Of a stretch of 64,000 nucleotides of DNA, positions 52,264 through 60,819 are shown in pieces. Source of the stretch: Aquirhabdus sp. GTDB taxonomy: Bacteria; Pseudomonadota; Gammaproteobacteria; Pseudomonadales; Moraxellaceae. Both the position numbers and the translations under genes were made by a program. The notes under the pieces are model-generated. The model was not told where the DNA came from, searched no databases, and saw only the letters and a program-made list of their open reading frames with translations. The first letter of the stretch is position 1. Each line of letters starts with the position of its first letter. Location of the stretch: assembly GCA_030149815.1 (NCBI GenBank), contig JASLHI010000022.1, forward strand, positions 12,996 through 76,995. Direction: 5' to 3'.

Positions 52264-53090
52264 GCGTTGCCCTCTTGCGTGTTCTTTTTGCTACCCCAAT
52301 CATAAATGCCACGATGGTAGGCATACCACAACATCCATAAGCCAATCGCGAGCATTGGTACGGTCAATAACTGCCCTTTGCTCATCCAGCCAAACCATAA
52401 GTGCTGGTCAAAATCAGGTTCACGGAAAAACTCGATGCCGAATCGTGCCGCACCATAGCCTAACAAAAATAGTGCTGAAATCGCCATGCGTGGGCGTGGT
52501 TTTGATGAGAACCACCACAATAACAAAAACAGAGCTAAACCTTCAAATGTCGCTTCATAAAGTTGTGAAGGATGACGTAAAACATCACCACCAGTTGGGA
52601 ATTTCATTGCCAGAGCGAAGGTTTGATCAACAACTGGACGTCCCCAGAGTTCATCATTGATAAAGTTACCGATACGACCAAACATGAGTCCTGTTGGTAC
52701 ACAAGGGGCAATGAAATCAAGCGTCTGGAATGCAGTCTTGCCATGCTTCCGCGCAAAAAAGACCATCGCCAGCATCACGCCAATAAAGCCACCATGAAAG
52801 CTCATGCCGCCTTGCCAGACTTTAAAGAGAGATAGTGGATTGCTGAATAATGTATCTGATTGATAAAACAACATGTAGCCAATTCGACCACCGAGAATTA
52901 CGCCTAGCGCACCATAGAATACAAGGTCAGAAACGTATTCTTCTGTCCAGCCACGTTCTGTTTGGCGAGTACGAAACAGTGCGAGCCCATAAGCAGTAGC
53001 GAATGCAAGCAAATACATCACACCATACCAATGGATTTTCAGCGGGCCTACGGCCAGTGCAATAGGGTCGATCTGAGGGTAGGTCAGCAT
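52260..53090 (-). CDS. lgt: Prolipoprotein diacylglyceryl transferase
   Basis: 276 aa, seven membrane segments. Transfers diacylglycerol to the lipobox Cys of prelipoproteins. Family signatures: GGMSFHGGFIGV, GRIGNFINDELWGRP and HPSQLYEA. ATG 53090 is the normal start (MLTYPQIDPIAL); the extension to 53111 is rejected. lgt-thyA-folA-msrA probably form one operon. Confidence 0.96.
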   Translation of the reverse strand: MLTYPQIDPIALAVGPLKIHWYGVMYLLAFATAYGLALFRTRQTERGWTEEYVSDLVFYGALGVILGGRIGYMLFYQSDTLFSNPLSLFKVWQGGMSFHGGFIGVMLAMVFFARKHGKTAFQTLDFIAPCVPTGLMFGRIGNFINDELWGRPVVDQTFALAMKFPTGGDVLRHPSQLYEATFEGLALFLLLWWFSSKPRPRMAISALFLLGYGAARFGIEFFREPDFDQHLWFGWMSKGQLLTVPMLAIGLWMLWYAYHRGIYDWGSKKNTQEGNA

Positions 53091-53164
53091 AGACAGCTCG
53101 TTGTATCTCAATCAAAGTGGTGGCATTCTATCTTATTATTGTTGCTTTTGAGCCAAATTCGATC

Positions 53165-53917
53165 ATGTGCATTGTTGTATTAGCGTGGCAGGCCGTGCCG
53201 AATAGACCGCTTATTTTGTTGGGTAATCGGGATGAGTTTTATCATCGAGAGGCTGCGCCACTGGCCATTTGGCCTCAAAGTTCAATTATTGCGGGGCGCG
53301 ATCTACAGTCAGGTGGCACTTGGCTCGGAATCACGCCATCAGGGCGTTGGGCGATCATTACCAATTTTCGTCGAAAAGAAAATCCACCTGAAAATGCGAT
53401 TACACGCGGTGCGTTGGTCGCTGATTATTTGAATGGTGATCGCGAGCCTTTGGCTTATTTGCAATCGGTGAATCCAGCGCAGTATGCGGGGTTTAATTTG
53501 ATTGTGGGCACGCTGACCGATGCTGCTATTTTGGGGAATCGTGGCACACCATCGCAAACACTCAGTCAAGGTATTCATATGCTCAGTAATGCCTTGCTTG
53601 ATACGGAGTGGCCGAAAACGAAGCGGTTGTTGCAGGGTTTTCGTGCATTGGATTTAACAGCGAATGACGATTTTTTAGTCACTAGCGGTTTTAACCTGCT
53701 GAATGATGAAACCAAAGCCGACATCGCTGATTTGCCGAATACAGGGATTGGGACTGAGATGGAAGAAGTCTTGTCATCGATTCGGATTGATAGTCCGATT
53801 TACGGCACGCGTGTTTCTAGTGTATTGGTGTTCGGTGATCAGGGGTATACGTTTGCGGAAAAAACGTGGAGACCTGTTGAGGATGGGGTGGTGAGGTTTG
53901 AAGGGGAATATGAATAA
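53165..53917 (+). CDS. NRDE-family (TANGO2-like) protein
   Basis: 250 aa. Starts MCIVVLAW, then LLGNRDEFYHREAAPLAIWP with the NRDE motif; ITNFRRKE and FNLIVGTL also fit the family. Cys2 becomes N-terminal after Met removal, as in Ntn hydrolases. The eukaryotic relative TANGO2 is linked to heme or lipid handling; the bacterial role is uncertain. ATG 53165 is fixed by the invariant MCI start. Confidence 0.88.
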   Translation: MCIVVLAWQAVPNRPLILLGNRDEFYHREAAPLAIWPQSSIIAGRDLQSGGTWLGITPSGRWAIITNFRRKENPPENAITRGALVADYLNGDREPLAYLQSVNPAQYAGFNLIVGTLTDAAILGNRGTPSQTLSQGIHMLSNALLDTEWPKTKRLLQGFRALDLTANDDFLVTSGFNLLNDETKADIADLPNTGIGTEMEEVLSSIRIDSPIYGTRVSSVLVFGDQGYTFAEKTWRPVEDGVVRFEGEYE

Positions 53918-53921
53918 GATT

Positions 53922-53985
53922 TAGGGTGCGCATTGCGCACAAAATTATATGAGTCAAATTGATCTGGTGCGTGATACGCACCCTA
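53922..53985. repeat. Inverted repeat with TAGGGTGCG ends
   Basis: TAGGGTGCG (53922-53930) and CGCACCCTA (53977-53985) form the outer ends; further inside, CGCAC and GTGCG are also complementary. A dispersed palindromic element type, here between the NRDE gene and the integron-like cassette. Confidence 0.6.
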
Positions 53986-54020
53986 TGAACTACTGAATTT
54001 ATTGCGTTTAGGCTTTTATT

Positions 54021-54076
54021 TTCTAACGTTAGGGTTGAGGCCGCGCCGAAGGCGTCGGCCTTACGACTTGTTATGA
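54021..54076 (-). other. attC-like recombination site 1 (attC of the cassette)
   Basis: On the minus strand it starts with R'' TCATAAC (54076-54070) and ends with R' GTTAGAA (54027-54021). Between them is a hairpin with a five-pair stem GGCCG/CGGCC, one unpaired A, a four-pair stem CGCC/GGCG and a TTC loop. The single extrahelical base, ~56-bp length and close likeness to the aadA-type attC are diagnostic of integron cassette sites. R'' deviates from the RYYYAAC consensus at two positions. Confidence 0.75.
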
Positions 54077-54396
54077 GCTAGGCATTACTTTTAATTGCCA
54101 CCGTATGGCTCAACAAGAAGGGTTTTCTGGTTAATGATCAGTTTATCTTTTTTATAATCACCACGAAGCTCTACTATCTCAAATTCTAGCTTATCAAGGC
54201 TAATGCATTTCTTGTAATCAAGAATTGCTGTTTCATCATCTATATATCCAATAATGCGATTCTTGCTGTCATGAATTTTCATGGATTCGGAAATAAAATG
54301 ATCACCAATAATCCCACTCGGATCAGTTATTTTTTTAATGTAGACCATTATTTTTCTCCAATGGGTTTGCTGTGCTGGAGCCTGAATGGCTCATAA
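54027..54396 (-). mobile_element. Integron-type gene cassette (~370 bp), no integrase nearby
   Basis: Bounds are the expected recombination points in the R' arms of site 2 (upstream) and site 1 (downstream). The cassette's first bases TTATGAGC are exactly complementary to the start of its own attC (GCTCATAA), as required if it once circularised and inserted. It carries one gene in the same orientation as the sites. No integron integrase or attI is in the window, so it is a CALIN-like (attC without integrase) or solitary cassette. Confidence 0.7.
54091..54348 (-). CDS. Unknown 85-aa cassette-encoded protein
   Basis: Begins MVYIKKITDPSGIIGDHFIS; predicted mostly beta (repeating charged/hydrophobic pattern: KIHDSKNRIIGYIDD, KLEFEIVELRGDYKKDK). 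No signal, membrane segment or known motif. ATG 54348 has GGAGA about 7 bases upstream. More AT-rich than its neighbours and placed between two attC-like sites with the coding strand matching the site orientation, all typical of an integron cassette gene. No function assigned. Confidence 0.75.
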   Translation of the reverse strand: MVYIKKITDPSGIIGDHFISESMKIHDSKNRIIGYIDDETAILDYKKCISLDKLEFEIVELRGDYKKDKLIINQKTLLVEPYGGN

Positions 54397-54445
54397 TGCC
54401 TGAGTTAACGGGTGACCATGCGAAGCATGGACGTCCTTGTTGAAC
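54391..54445 (-). other. attC-like recombination site 2 (upstream boundary)
   Basis: On the minus strand: R'' GTTCAAC (54445-54439) is a perfect RYYYAAC, followed by a hairpin CCATGC-TTC-GCATGG. Then TTAACTCAGGC, as in the aadA attC, and finally R' as ATTATGA (54397-54391), with A in place of the invariant G. The decayed R' suggests the site may no longer be active. Confidence 0.65.
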
Positions 54446-54758
54446 ATACAGAAATAATTTTATGGTAGGCTCTAACTCTATTTATCCGTAACGATATATC
54501 CTGCATAGAATCAAAAGACAAACCTAGTATGTCAGAATCAGAAAACTATAAAAAATTATAAGCTTAGTAAAAGAACGTTGCCGATATAGACATTTTAGCC
54601 TACGCACAGAGCTGGTTGGATTAAACGACACCCTCGTGAAAATAGGGGCTGCAAGTCACAGCATTTTTATCCTATTTGGGCAACGAACAAGGCGTTTTAA
54701 AAACATTAGCAAGCCCTATCCGCTGGAGCTTATCGTCAACCATACATGATGATTTGTA
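54446..54758. other. 313-bp region with possible gene remnants
   Basis: Between attC-like site 2 and rdgB. No intact gene. Short plus-strand stretches of open frame (about 54565-54620 and 54637-54748) are interrupted by stops and look like decayed coding DNA. I did not find the TTGAAC expected at the start of a cassette belonging to site 2, so any upstream cassette is truncated. Confidence 0.4.
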
Positions 54759-55382
54759 TTAACAGTTTTTATCCATCATCGCTGTTCTAAATTGCGCCAT
54801 CGCCATACCTCGATGACTGATCTTGTTTTTCTCAGATTTCTCCAGTTCGGCGCTGGTTTTACCTAACTCTGGCAACCAGAACAACGGATCATAGCCAAAT
54901 CCGCCTTCCCCGCGAATCTCCTCCAGAATCTCACCATGCCAGATCCCTTGGCAAATCAGAGGTAATGGATCTTCAGCATGACGAGCCATCGCCAAGACGC
55001 AAACAAACATCGCTGGAATTGGCTGTCCATTGCGCAAAGGTTTGAGTTTTTCAAGCAAGGTTTGATTGTTCAGCGCATCATTGCCATGTTCACCGCCAAA
55101 GCGTGCAGAATAAATCCCTGGTGCCCCGCCCAAAATCGGTACACACAAGCCGGAATCATCGGCGAGTGCTGCTTTACCAGATTCTCTTGCTGCGTGACGT
55201 GCTTTGATGAGGGCATTTTCAATAAAACTTAAGCCATCTTCGATCGCATCTGTAATCCCGAGTTGTCCTTGTGCAATCACTTGAATCGGTAATGCTGCGG
55301 ATTCGAAGAGCGTAGAAAACTCTTTGATTTTGCCTTGATTATTACTAGCGAGAATGAGGGTGTTATCGAGGAGAGAAAGCAT
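54759..55382 (-). CDS. rdgB: Non-canonical purine NTP pyrophosphatase (ITPase/HAM1)
   Basis: 207 aa. Hydrolyses dITP/XTP to keep deaminated purines out of DNA. Signatures LASNNQGKIKEF, DSGLCVPILGGAPGIYSARF, GGFGYDPLFWLPE and SHRGMAMAQF. Downstream of the Sel1/metW/metX genes on the same strand but separated by a terminator. Confidence 0.95.
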   Translation of the reverse strand: MLSLLDNTLILASNNQGKIKEFSTLFESAALPIQVIAQGQLGITDAIEDGLSFIENALIKARHAARESGKAALADDSGLCVPILGGAPGIYSARFGGEHGNDALNNQTLLEKLKPLRNGQPIPAMFVCVLAMARHAEDPLPLICQGIWHGEILEEIRGEGGFGYDPLFWLPELGKTSAELEKSEKNKISHRGMAMAQFRTAMMDKNC

Positions 55383-55462
55383 GAGAAGATCGTTTAAAAA
55401 GTTGAATGATGAATTGTAATAGTCAGAACGGCGAAAGGCGAGTATGAAGTTTTCAGCAATAA

Positions 55463-55487
55463 AAAAGCCCGAACTGGTCGGACTTTT
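55463..55487 (-). terminator. Terminator after the Sel1-repeat gene
   Basis: AAAAGCCCGA / TCGGACTTTT (one mismatch) with a five-base loop; the minus-strand transcript ends in a U run. Confidence 0.75.
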
Positions 55488-55503
55488 GATTTACAGCAAA
55501 TAT

Positions 55504-56115
55504 TTACTGACCGCTTGTACCATCATCAGTTTGAATCCAGCGATCTGCGCGGTTCTTGGCATCTTGAATATCTTGCGGGGATAAGTTTGCTGCCAAAGTG
55601 CGAATTTTGCCCTGAGCTTTATCTTTGATACGCTGATCAAGCATGCCATCGCGCGCTGATAAATCGTACCATTGATACGCATTTGCGAGATTTTGGCTGT
55701 GTTCTTCGATTAATGCCAAGTTATAGCTTGCACGATTGTCGCCTTGTTTAGCAGCTTTACCGAACCAATATTTGGCTTGATTCATATCAGCAGCGACACC
55801 TTTGCCTTCAGCGTACATTTGACCAACATTTAATTGTGCTGGTGCAGCACCTTGTTGAGCCGCTTTTAAATACCAGTTAAAAGCTTGAGCTAAATCTTGT
55901 GGCACACCTTGACCATATTTATAGTGGCTTGCCAAGAAGAATTGCGCACGAACATTGCCAGCTTGAGCGGCCGTCTGTAAATCAGAAACAGACATGCTTG
56001 CATAGTTGGTGCTTTCAGAAGCAGTTTCAGGCACGAGTGATTTTAATTCCGCTAGTGCAGGAATGCTGGCCGTCAAACCTAGTGATAATATTAAAGCGGT
56101 CAGTGTGTATTTCAT
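55504..56115 (-). CDS. Secreted Sel1-repeat (TPR-like) protein
   Basis: 203 aa. Signal peptide (cleavage near ALA|ELK) and at least three Sel1-like repeats: GNVRAQFFLASHYKYGQGVPQ, GAAPAQLNVGQMYAEGKGV, GDNRASYNLALIEE. These form helical scaffolds for protein contacts in the periplasm. The ATG overlaps the metW stop by 4 bases, so it is cotranslated with metXW although the functional link is unclear. Confidence 0.88.
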   Translation of the reverse strand: MKYTLTALILSLGLTASIPALAELKSLVPETASESTNYASMSVSDLQTAAQAGNVRAQFFLASHYKYGQGVPQDLAQAFNWYLKAAQQGAAPAQLNVGQMYAEGKGVAADMNQAKYWFGKAAKQGDNRASYNLALIEEHSQNLANAYQWYDLSARDGMLDQRIKDKAQGKIRTLAANLSPQDIQDAKNRADRWIQTDDGTSGQ

Positions 56116-56705
56116 GCGCGGCTCACTCGATAAATCGCAATTTCCCCGAAAAAATTGGGAAAATGCTTCATAAAAAAATTACCTTGCTGGTCGCCGTCGA
56201 CAGCAAGTCTATTAATAATTTTAATCCCATTTGCGTGGCAAAGGGACTCAAAATCACGAAACGTACACAAATGAATATTGGGAGTGTCGTACCACATATA
56301 CGGTAATGCCTCAGAAACAGGCATTCTTCCTCGAAATCCGAGATAGCTACGCGTTTTCCAATGGGCAAAATTAGGAAAAGTGATAATTGCTTCACGCCCA
56401 ACGCGAACCATGTCCAATAGCATTTGGTCTGGTGCTTTAATCGCTTGCAAGGCTTGTGCCATAACAACGGCATCAAAGCTTTGATCGGCAAAACGGCCTA
56501 ATCCTTCATTTAAATCCTGTTGGATGATGTTTAGTCCACGTCCAATCGCAGTTGTGATTTTATCTTCATCAATTTCAAGACCATAGCAATCTATACCGAG
56601 TTTTCTTGCCATGTGTGCCAATAATTCACCATCGCCACAACCGAGATCTAGTACACGAGATCCTGGTTTGATCCAGCGTTCTGCGAGTTGTTGATCCAAT
56701 CTCAT
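56112..56705 (-). CDS. metW: Methionine biosynthesis protein MetW
   Basis: 197 aa. SAM-methyltransferase fold with motif I VLDLGCGDGELLAHMA and the MetW-typical TFPNFAHWKTR. Partner of MetX, needed for full homoserine acyltransferase activity in several proteobacteria. Its ATG overlaps the metX stop (56702-56705). Confidence 0.94.
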   Translation of the reverse strand: MRLDQQLAERWIKPGSRVLDLGCGDGELLAHMARKLGIDCYGLEIDEDKITTAIGRGLNIIQQDLNEGLGRFADQSFDAVVMAQALQAIKAPDQMLLDMVRVGREAIITFPNFAHWKTRSYLGFRGRMPVSEALPYMWYDTPNIHLCTFRDFESLCHANGIKIINRLAVDGDQQGNFFMKHFPNFFGEIAIYRVSRA

Positions 56706-58045
56706 GATGTTTGTTCCTGCGCTGGTTTTTTGCTCGGTTTTGGTGCGATTTTTGCGGTTTCCGTGTCAGAATTTGTCATATTCTGACTGTGATGGGAACT
56801 TTCTGCTTTACCTAGGAAGCCGCGTAAGGTGTCAACATAGCGAGGAATAGGGAATAAGAACGAATCATGACCTTGTGGTGCATCAACTTCGATATAACTC
56901 ACGGGTTGTTGGTTCGTAATGAGGGCATCGACGAGCTCGCGTGAACGGCTCGGTGCAAACCGCCAGTCGGTTGTAAATGAGACGACCAGGAAGCGGCAAG
57001 TTGCTGGTGCCAGCGCTTTGTTTAAATCACTATTGTGATCGCGCGAGGGATCAAAGTAATCTAAAGCCTTGGTCATGATCAGATACGTGTTTGCATCAAA
57101 ATTACGGCTAAATTGCTCGCCTTGATAGCGTAAATAGCTTTCAACTTGAAATTCAACATCATAGCCGTGCATGAAATCGCCAGATTTGAGGTCGCGACCG
57201 AATTTCTGTTTCATCGCATCTTCGGATAAATAGGTAATGTGACCCACCATCCGCGCCAAAATCAGTCCACGTTTTGGAAATGTTTTTTGTTCTAAGTAAC
57301 GACCATTGTGGAAATCAGGATCAGAGAGAATGGACTGACGTGCAACTTCATTGAACGCAATGTTTTGTGCAGAAAGTTTGGGTGTGCTGGCAATAATCGC
57401 ACAGTTCTTTAAACGATGTGGATAATCAACAGCCCATTGTAGAGCTTGCATGCCACCTAAAGAACCGCCGACTACTGCATGCCACACTTGAATTCCGAGT
57501 CGATCTGCCAATAGCGCCTGAACATTAACCCAGTCACGGACTGTGACTAATGGAAAATCAGGACCGTAGGGTTTGTTGTCGTTTTCTGGATTTGGACAAG
57601 TTGGGCCTGTAGAGCCGTTGCAGCCACCGATATTATTCAGCGCAACAACATAGAATTGATTGGTATCGATCGCTTTGTTTGGGCCAATACAGCTATCCCA
57701 CCAGCCTGCTTTGCTTTCGCCAGGATAATATCCAGCGGCATGATGGTGGCCTGATAGGGCGTGACAAATCAAAATTGCGTTGGATGCATCTTCATTGAGT
57801 TGACCATAAGTTTCAACCATCAGGTCAAAGCGCGGTAGTGTTCGCCCAGTCTCTAATAACAGAGGTTGTTCAAAAGACTCTCGGCGAGGCGCGACAATGC
57901 CTACAGAGTCCAGAGACAATGATTTGCCATTGTTAGGGTCTGTATGATGAGCTGCGTTTGCGCCAGTTGCTGTGCTGGCGGTATCCAGTTCTTGAGTCGT
58001 ATTTAGGGTCGATACCACGAGATTACTTTCCAAAACTACATCCAA
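56702..58045 (-). CDS. metX: Homoserine O-acyltransferase MetX
   Basis: 447 aa alpha/beta hydrolase. First step of methionine synthesis: acylates homoserine. Nucleophile elbow GGSLGGMQAL, plus ICHALSGHHHAAG, NNIGGCNGSTGPT, and the Asp/His pair toward the C-terminus (SRELVDALI, GHDSFLF). GGAAG before ATG 58045 supports the start. It has a ~50-residue N-terminal and a ~30-residue C-terminal extension beyond the core. Linkage to metW suggests the enzyme may use succinyl-CoA rather than acetyl-CoA, as shown for many MetX proteins of gammaproteobacteria; not decidable here. Confidence 0.94.
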   Translation of the reverse strand: MDVVLESNLVVSTLNTTQELDTASTATGANAAHHTDPNNGKSLSLDSVGIVAPRRESFEQPLLLETGRTLPRFDLMVETYGQLNEDASNAILICHALSGHHHAAGYYPGESKAGWWDSCIGPNKAIDTNQFYVVALNNIGGCNGSTGPTCPNPENDNKPYGPDFPLVTVRDWVNVQALLADRLGIQVWHAVVGGSLGGMQALQWAVDYPHRLKNCAIIASTPKLSAQNIAFNEVARQSILSDPDFHNGRYLEQKTFPKRGLILARMVGHITYLSEDAMKQKFGRDLKSGDFMHGYDVEFQVESYLRYQGEQFSRNFDANTYLIMTKALDYFDPSRDHNSDLNKALAPATCRFLVVSFTTDWRFAPSRSRELVDALITNQQPVSYIEVDAPQGHDSFLFPIPRYVDTLRGFLGKAESSHHSQNMTNSDTETAKIAPKPSKKPAQEQTS

Positions 58046-58159
58046 TCTTCCAGTGTACGGTTCGATGTTGCGCTAAACAAGAGTTTCGTGAATTTAGATG
58101 ATTGATGTTGCCCAATTATTAAACAAATTATCCAACATAAAAGTTGAGTTAAATAGTAA

Positions 58160-58987
58160 CTATCGATGCGCCATGAGTGGCATCGCAGTTCGTCTTGCTT
58201 GCAGCGCAGCTGTATCATAATCTGCGATGATCAAAGTAGGCATTTCACTATGATTTTCTGCCAATATTTCACCCCATCCATCGCTAATGGCGCTATGTCC
58301 CCATGTTTGTCGTGATCCGTGCCAACCGCCTTGCCCTGCACCAATCACAACGCATTGCGAATCTATGGCTCGTGCACGGAGTAGAAGTTGCCAATGTGCT
58401 TTGCCTGTGAGGTGCGTAAATGCAGACGGTGCGGTTAAAATTTCTGCACCTTGCTGGCGTAGCGTGATTGCTTGTTCTGGAAAACGGAGGTCATAGCAGA
58501 CCATTAAACCAAGTCGTCCAAAAGGTGTATTGGCCGTGATGATTTGATCACCCGCTTCAAAAGTTGCGGATTCTTGATATTGACCAATCCCATCTTGGAC
58601 TGAGACATCAAATAAATGGATTTTGTCGTAGCGTGCAACCGTTTTGCCACTGGGATCGAGTAGTAGCGATGCGGAGCGGACGCGTTGATCTGGAATCACT
58701 TGTCCATTGGGACGGTAGGGGCAAGGCACAGATCCTACGACAATCCAGATATTTAAGGCACGTGCCCACTGTGCGACGGTTGCGATGATATCATCAAATT
58801 GTGTGGCTGTTTTTCGCTGTTGTCCTGGTGCAAAACAGGCAAAGTTTTCTGGAAGTACCGCGAGCTGGCAACCCGCTTGCGCAGCTTGAGTGATGAGTTC
58901 AAGTGCATGTGTCAGATTCAGGCCAATCTGATCTTGTGAATTCATTTGAATGGCAGCGAGACGAGGTAGAGTCATGTTGATGCTCAT
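58160..58987 (-). CDS. Carbon-nitrogen hydrolase (nitrilase superfamily)
   Basis: 275 aa. The Glu-Lys-Cys triad is visible: LPENFACF (Glu), YDKIHLFDV (Lys) and MVCYDLRFPE (Cys). The closest types are Nit1/deaminated-glutathione amidase or omega-amidase. ATG 58987 and 58975 are both plausible; the longer frame to 59059 has an atypical N-terminus. Same strand as metX, 114 bp upstream. Confidence 0.88.
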   Translation of the reverse strand: MSINMTLPRLAAIQMNSQDQIGLNLTHALELITQAAQAGCQLAVLPENFACFAPGQQRKTATQFDDIIATVAQWARALNIWIVVGSVPCPYRPNGQVIPDQRVRSASLLLDPSGKTVARYDKIHLFDVSVQDGIGQYQESATFEAGDQIITANTPFGRLGLMVCYDLRFPEQAITLRQQGAEILTAPSAFTHLTGKAHWQLLLRARAIDSQCVVIGAGQGGWHGSRQTWGHSAISDGWGEILAENHSEMPTLIIADYDTAALQARRTAMPLMAHR

Positions 58988-59113
58988 GGAATTGGATATC
59001 GAGAGAATCTTTAGAGTATGACGATTTATGTTGGGAGGTGCACCAAAGCGCTGAATCATAAATCGTCTAGACGTTTTTTGGTTTTTTATTTATAAAATAA
59101 GGGTTTGAGAAGA

Positions 59114-59656
59114 TTAATGACGTTGGGCGCAGGAGAGAAAGCTGTGTTTAGATTGTTGTTGTAATTGATTTTGGCGATGTTCTTGTTCGAGTTGGCGAAC
59201 CAGAGGTTGAAACATAGCTTTGTTATTTTCGTTGAGATTCATCAGGGTTTGATGTGCTTCAAGCACGGTTTCCAGCATGGCATGTGCTTCAGGTTGTTCT
59301 TCGGGAAGTGTCAGAGTACAAGCTGATGCAGTTTTGCAATTCAACATCACAAAGACTTGTCCTAATCCCATACTGTTTGTCAGTGTTGTAATGTCAGGAT
59401 TGGTGGAGAGCATGATGGGTTGAATGCCGCGTTGCGTGCGCAAATGCAGACCAAGCTTGGCAAGTACACCTAGCGTTGTGCTATCTACGAAAGTTGTGTC
59501 AGTCAAATCTACAAGAGCGCCAGTAAGCGTTTGATCTTGTGTGATTTTGTCTAGTAAGTGATCTAGACTGCTGCAGGTCATGGCGCGAACTTCGCCGACC
59601 AATTTGAACACATGCGTCCCTTGAAGGACAGCATACTCAATACGACCAGTTGACAT
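59114..59656 (-). CDS. STAS-domain anti-anti-sigma-like protein (GigB-like)
   Basis: 180 aa. STAS domain with the phosphorylatable Ser region LTDTTFVDSTTLGVLAKLG; C-terminal ~70 residues form a Gln/Glu-rich helical tail ending in QNQLQQQSKHSF. Downstream of the SpoIIE-type phosphatase that would dephosphorylate it, reminiscent of the GigA/GigB stress switch of Acinetobacter. ATG 59656 is preferred; GTG 59686 is possible. Confidence 0.85.
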   Translation of the reverse strand: MSTGRIEYAVLQGTHVFKLVGEVRAMTCSSLDHLLDKITQDQTLTGALVDLTDTTFVDSTTLGVLAKLGLHLRTQRGIQPIMLSTNPDITTLTNSMGLGQVFVMLNCKTASACTLTLPEEQPEAHAMLETVLEAHQTLMNLNENNKAMFQPLVRQLEQEHRQNQLQQQSKHSFLSCAQRH

Positions 59657-59840
59657 ATAAATGCAAACACTCACATTTGGATTCACAATTATTGCACAAA
59701 AAACCGCTTTTCAGCAAGAATAATGCCTAAAACATCTTCAATTTTATCTCTGTCAAATGCGTTTTTGCATATATGAATAGTTTTAGTGTAAAGAAGAACT
59801 TGGATAAGCTGCGCGTAGATCGAAGCCGAAAGGGTAGATA

Positions 59841-60812
59841 TTATGCGGTACGGCTGAGCGATAAAATCGTCAAATCATCAGATAAGTGGGTGGGTGGATC
59901 AAAGGTACGCTGAGCGATTGCGTCGATCAGTTGGTTAAGTTGCTCTGATGTACCCCCTGAAAAAATTTCGATTGCGCCGTCTGAACAAAAAAGCAATTGT
60001 GACTCAGGCTTGAGCTGCGTGGTTTGGGTCGTGAGCGTGAGATCGGTCACTAAGCCAAGAGGGAAGCTACTGCTATTCAAAATTTCTGTCGTTCGATCAG
60101 GATTGATTAATATAGGCGGCGGATAATGACCTGCGCTGCACCACTCAAGATGATGTGTATGTGGATTGAGTAATCCGCAGAGTACGGTGATGTGCTTTCC
60201 TGCATTTTGGATGACGAGAAGGCGATTCATCCTGCTGAGTAGTGCTTGAGGGGAATGTTCCGTACCATGAAAAGCTGCGAGCCAGCCTGTGAGCAGACTG
60301 CTGGCCGCACCATGACCAGCAACGTCAGCAAGATAAAACAATAATCGGTTATCAGGCGTGATCCAATAGTCCAGCCAATCGCCTGAAAGTGCACTAGCAG
60401 CCTGATAGATACTTTCGATTTTGTAGTTTGGAATATCGAGTGGTGCTGGAATAAGTCGCTGTTGTAAGCGTGCTGCGGCAGGCAGATCTCGGCTGTCACT
60501 TTGATGTAAATGCTGCATTTCAAGTTGTTTAATAATGCTTGCAAGTGCTTCGGGTAATTGTTCTCGAATCCATCCCGCCCATGCGCCGCGTTGCCAAGCC
60601 TGAGCTAATTCATCACCTTGAGTTTGACCTGCCAGTACAATAGTAGGCTGTGGCCACTGGTGTAAGAGATAAAGTGAAACGTCTGCAATAATCAGTTGGT
60701 CTGGCGGAAGGGCTTGAGCAGCTTCGAGAGAAATTTCTGTGAGATGAGGTAAGTCTGCCTTGAGACGAGCATGACACTCGTCTTTTTTTGAATCAATCAA
60801 ATAGTAAGACAA
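59841..60812 (-). CDS. SpoIIE/PP2C-type serine phosphatase with degenerate receiver domain (GigA-like)
   Basis: 323 aa. Residues ~1-100 look like a response-regulator receiver, but the acidic pocket (LIDSKKD) is poor and the conserved Lys region reads GWIREQLP, so phosphorylation is doubtful. The C-terminal ~200 residues are a PPM phosphatase (GDWLDYW, LADVAGHGAASSLLTGW, SAGHYPPPIL, FCSDGAIE, DDLTILSL). Lies 7 bp after mlaA and upstream of the STAS gene, probably one operon. Confidence 0.88.
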   Translation of the reverse strand: MSYYLIDSKKDECHARLKADLPHLTEISLEAAQALPPDQLIIADVSLYLLHQWPQPTIVLAGQTQGDELAQAWQRGAWAGWIREQLPEALASIIKQLEMQHLHQSDSRDLPAAARLQQRLIPAPLDIPNYKIESIYQAASALSGDWLDYWITPDNRLLFYLADVAGHGAASSLLTGWLAAFHGTEHSPQALLSRMNRLLVIQNAGKHITVLCGLLNPHTHHLEWCSAGHYPPPILINPDRTTEILNSSSFPLGLVTDLTLTTQTTQLKPESQLLFCSDGAIEIFSGGTSEQLNQLIDAIAQRTFDPPTHLSDDLTILSLSRTA

Positions 60813-60819
60813 AGTCTAC

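Noticed and set aside
54560..54750. Short open stretches upstream of the cassette as a gene
   Set aside because: Interrupted by stops and without ribosome binding site or homology I can recognise; treated as remnants.
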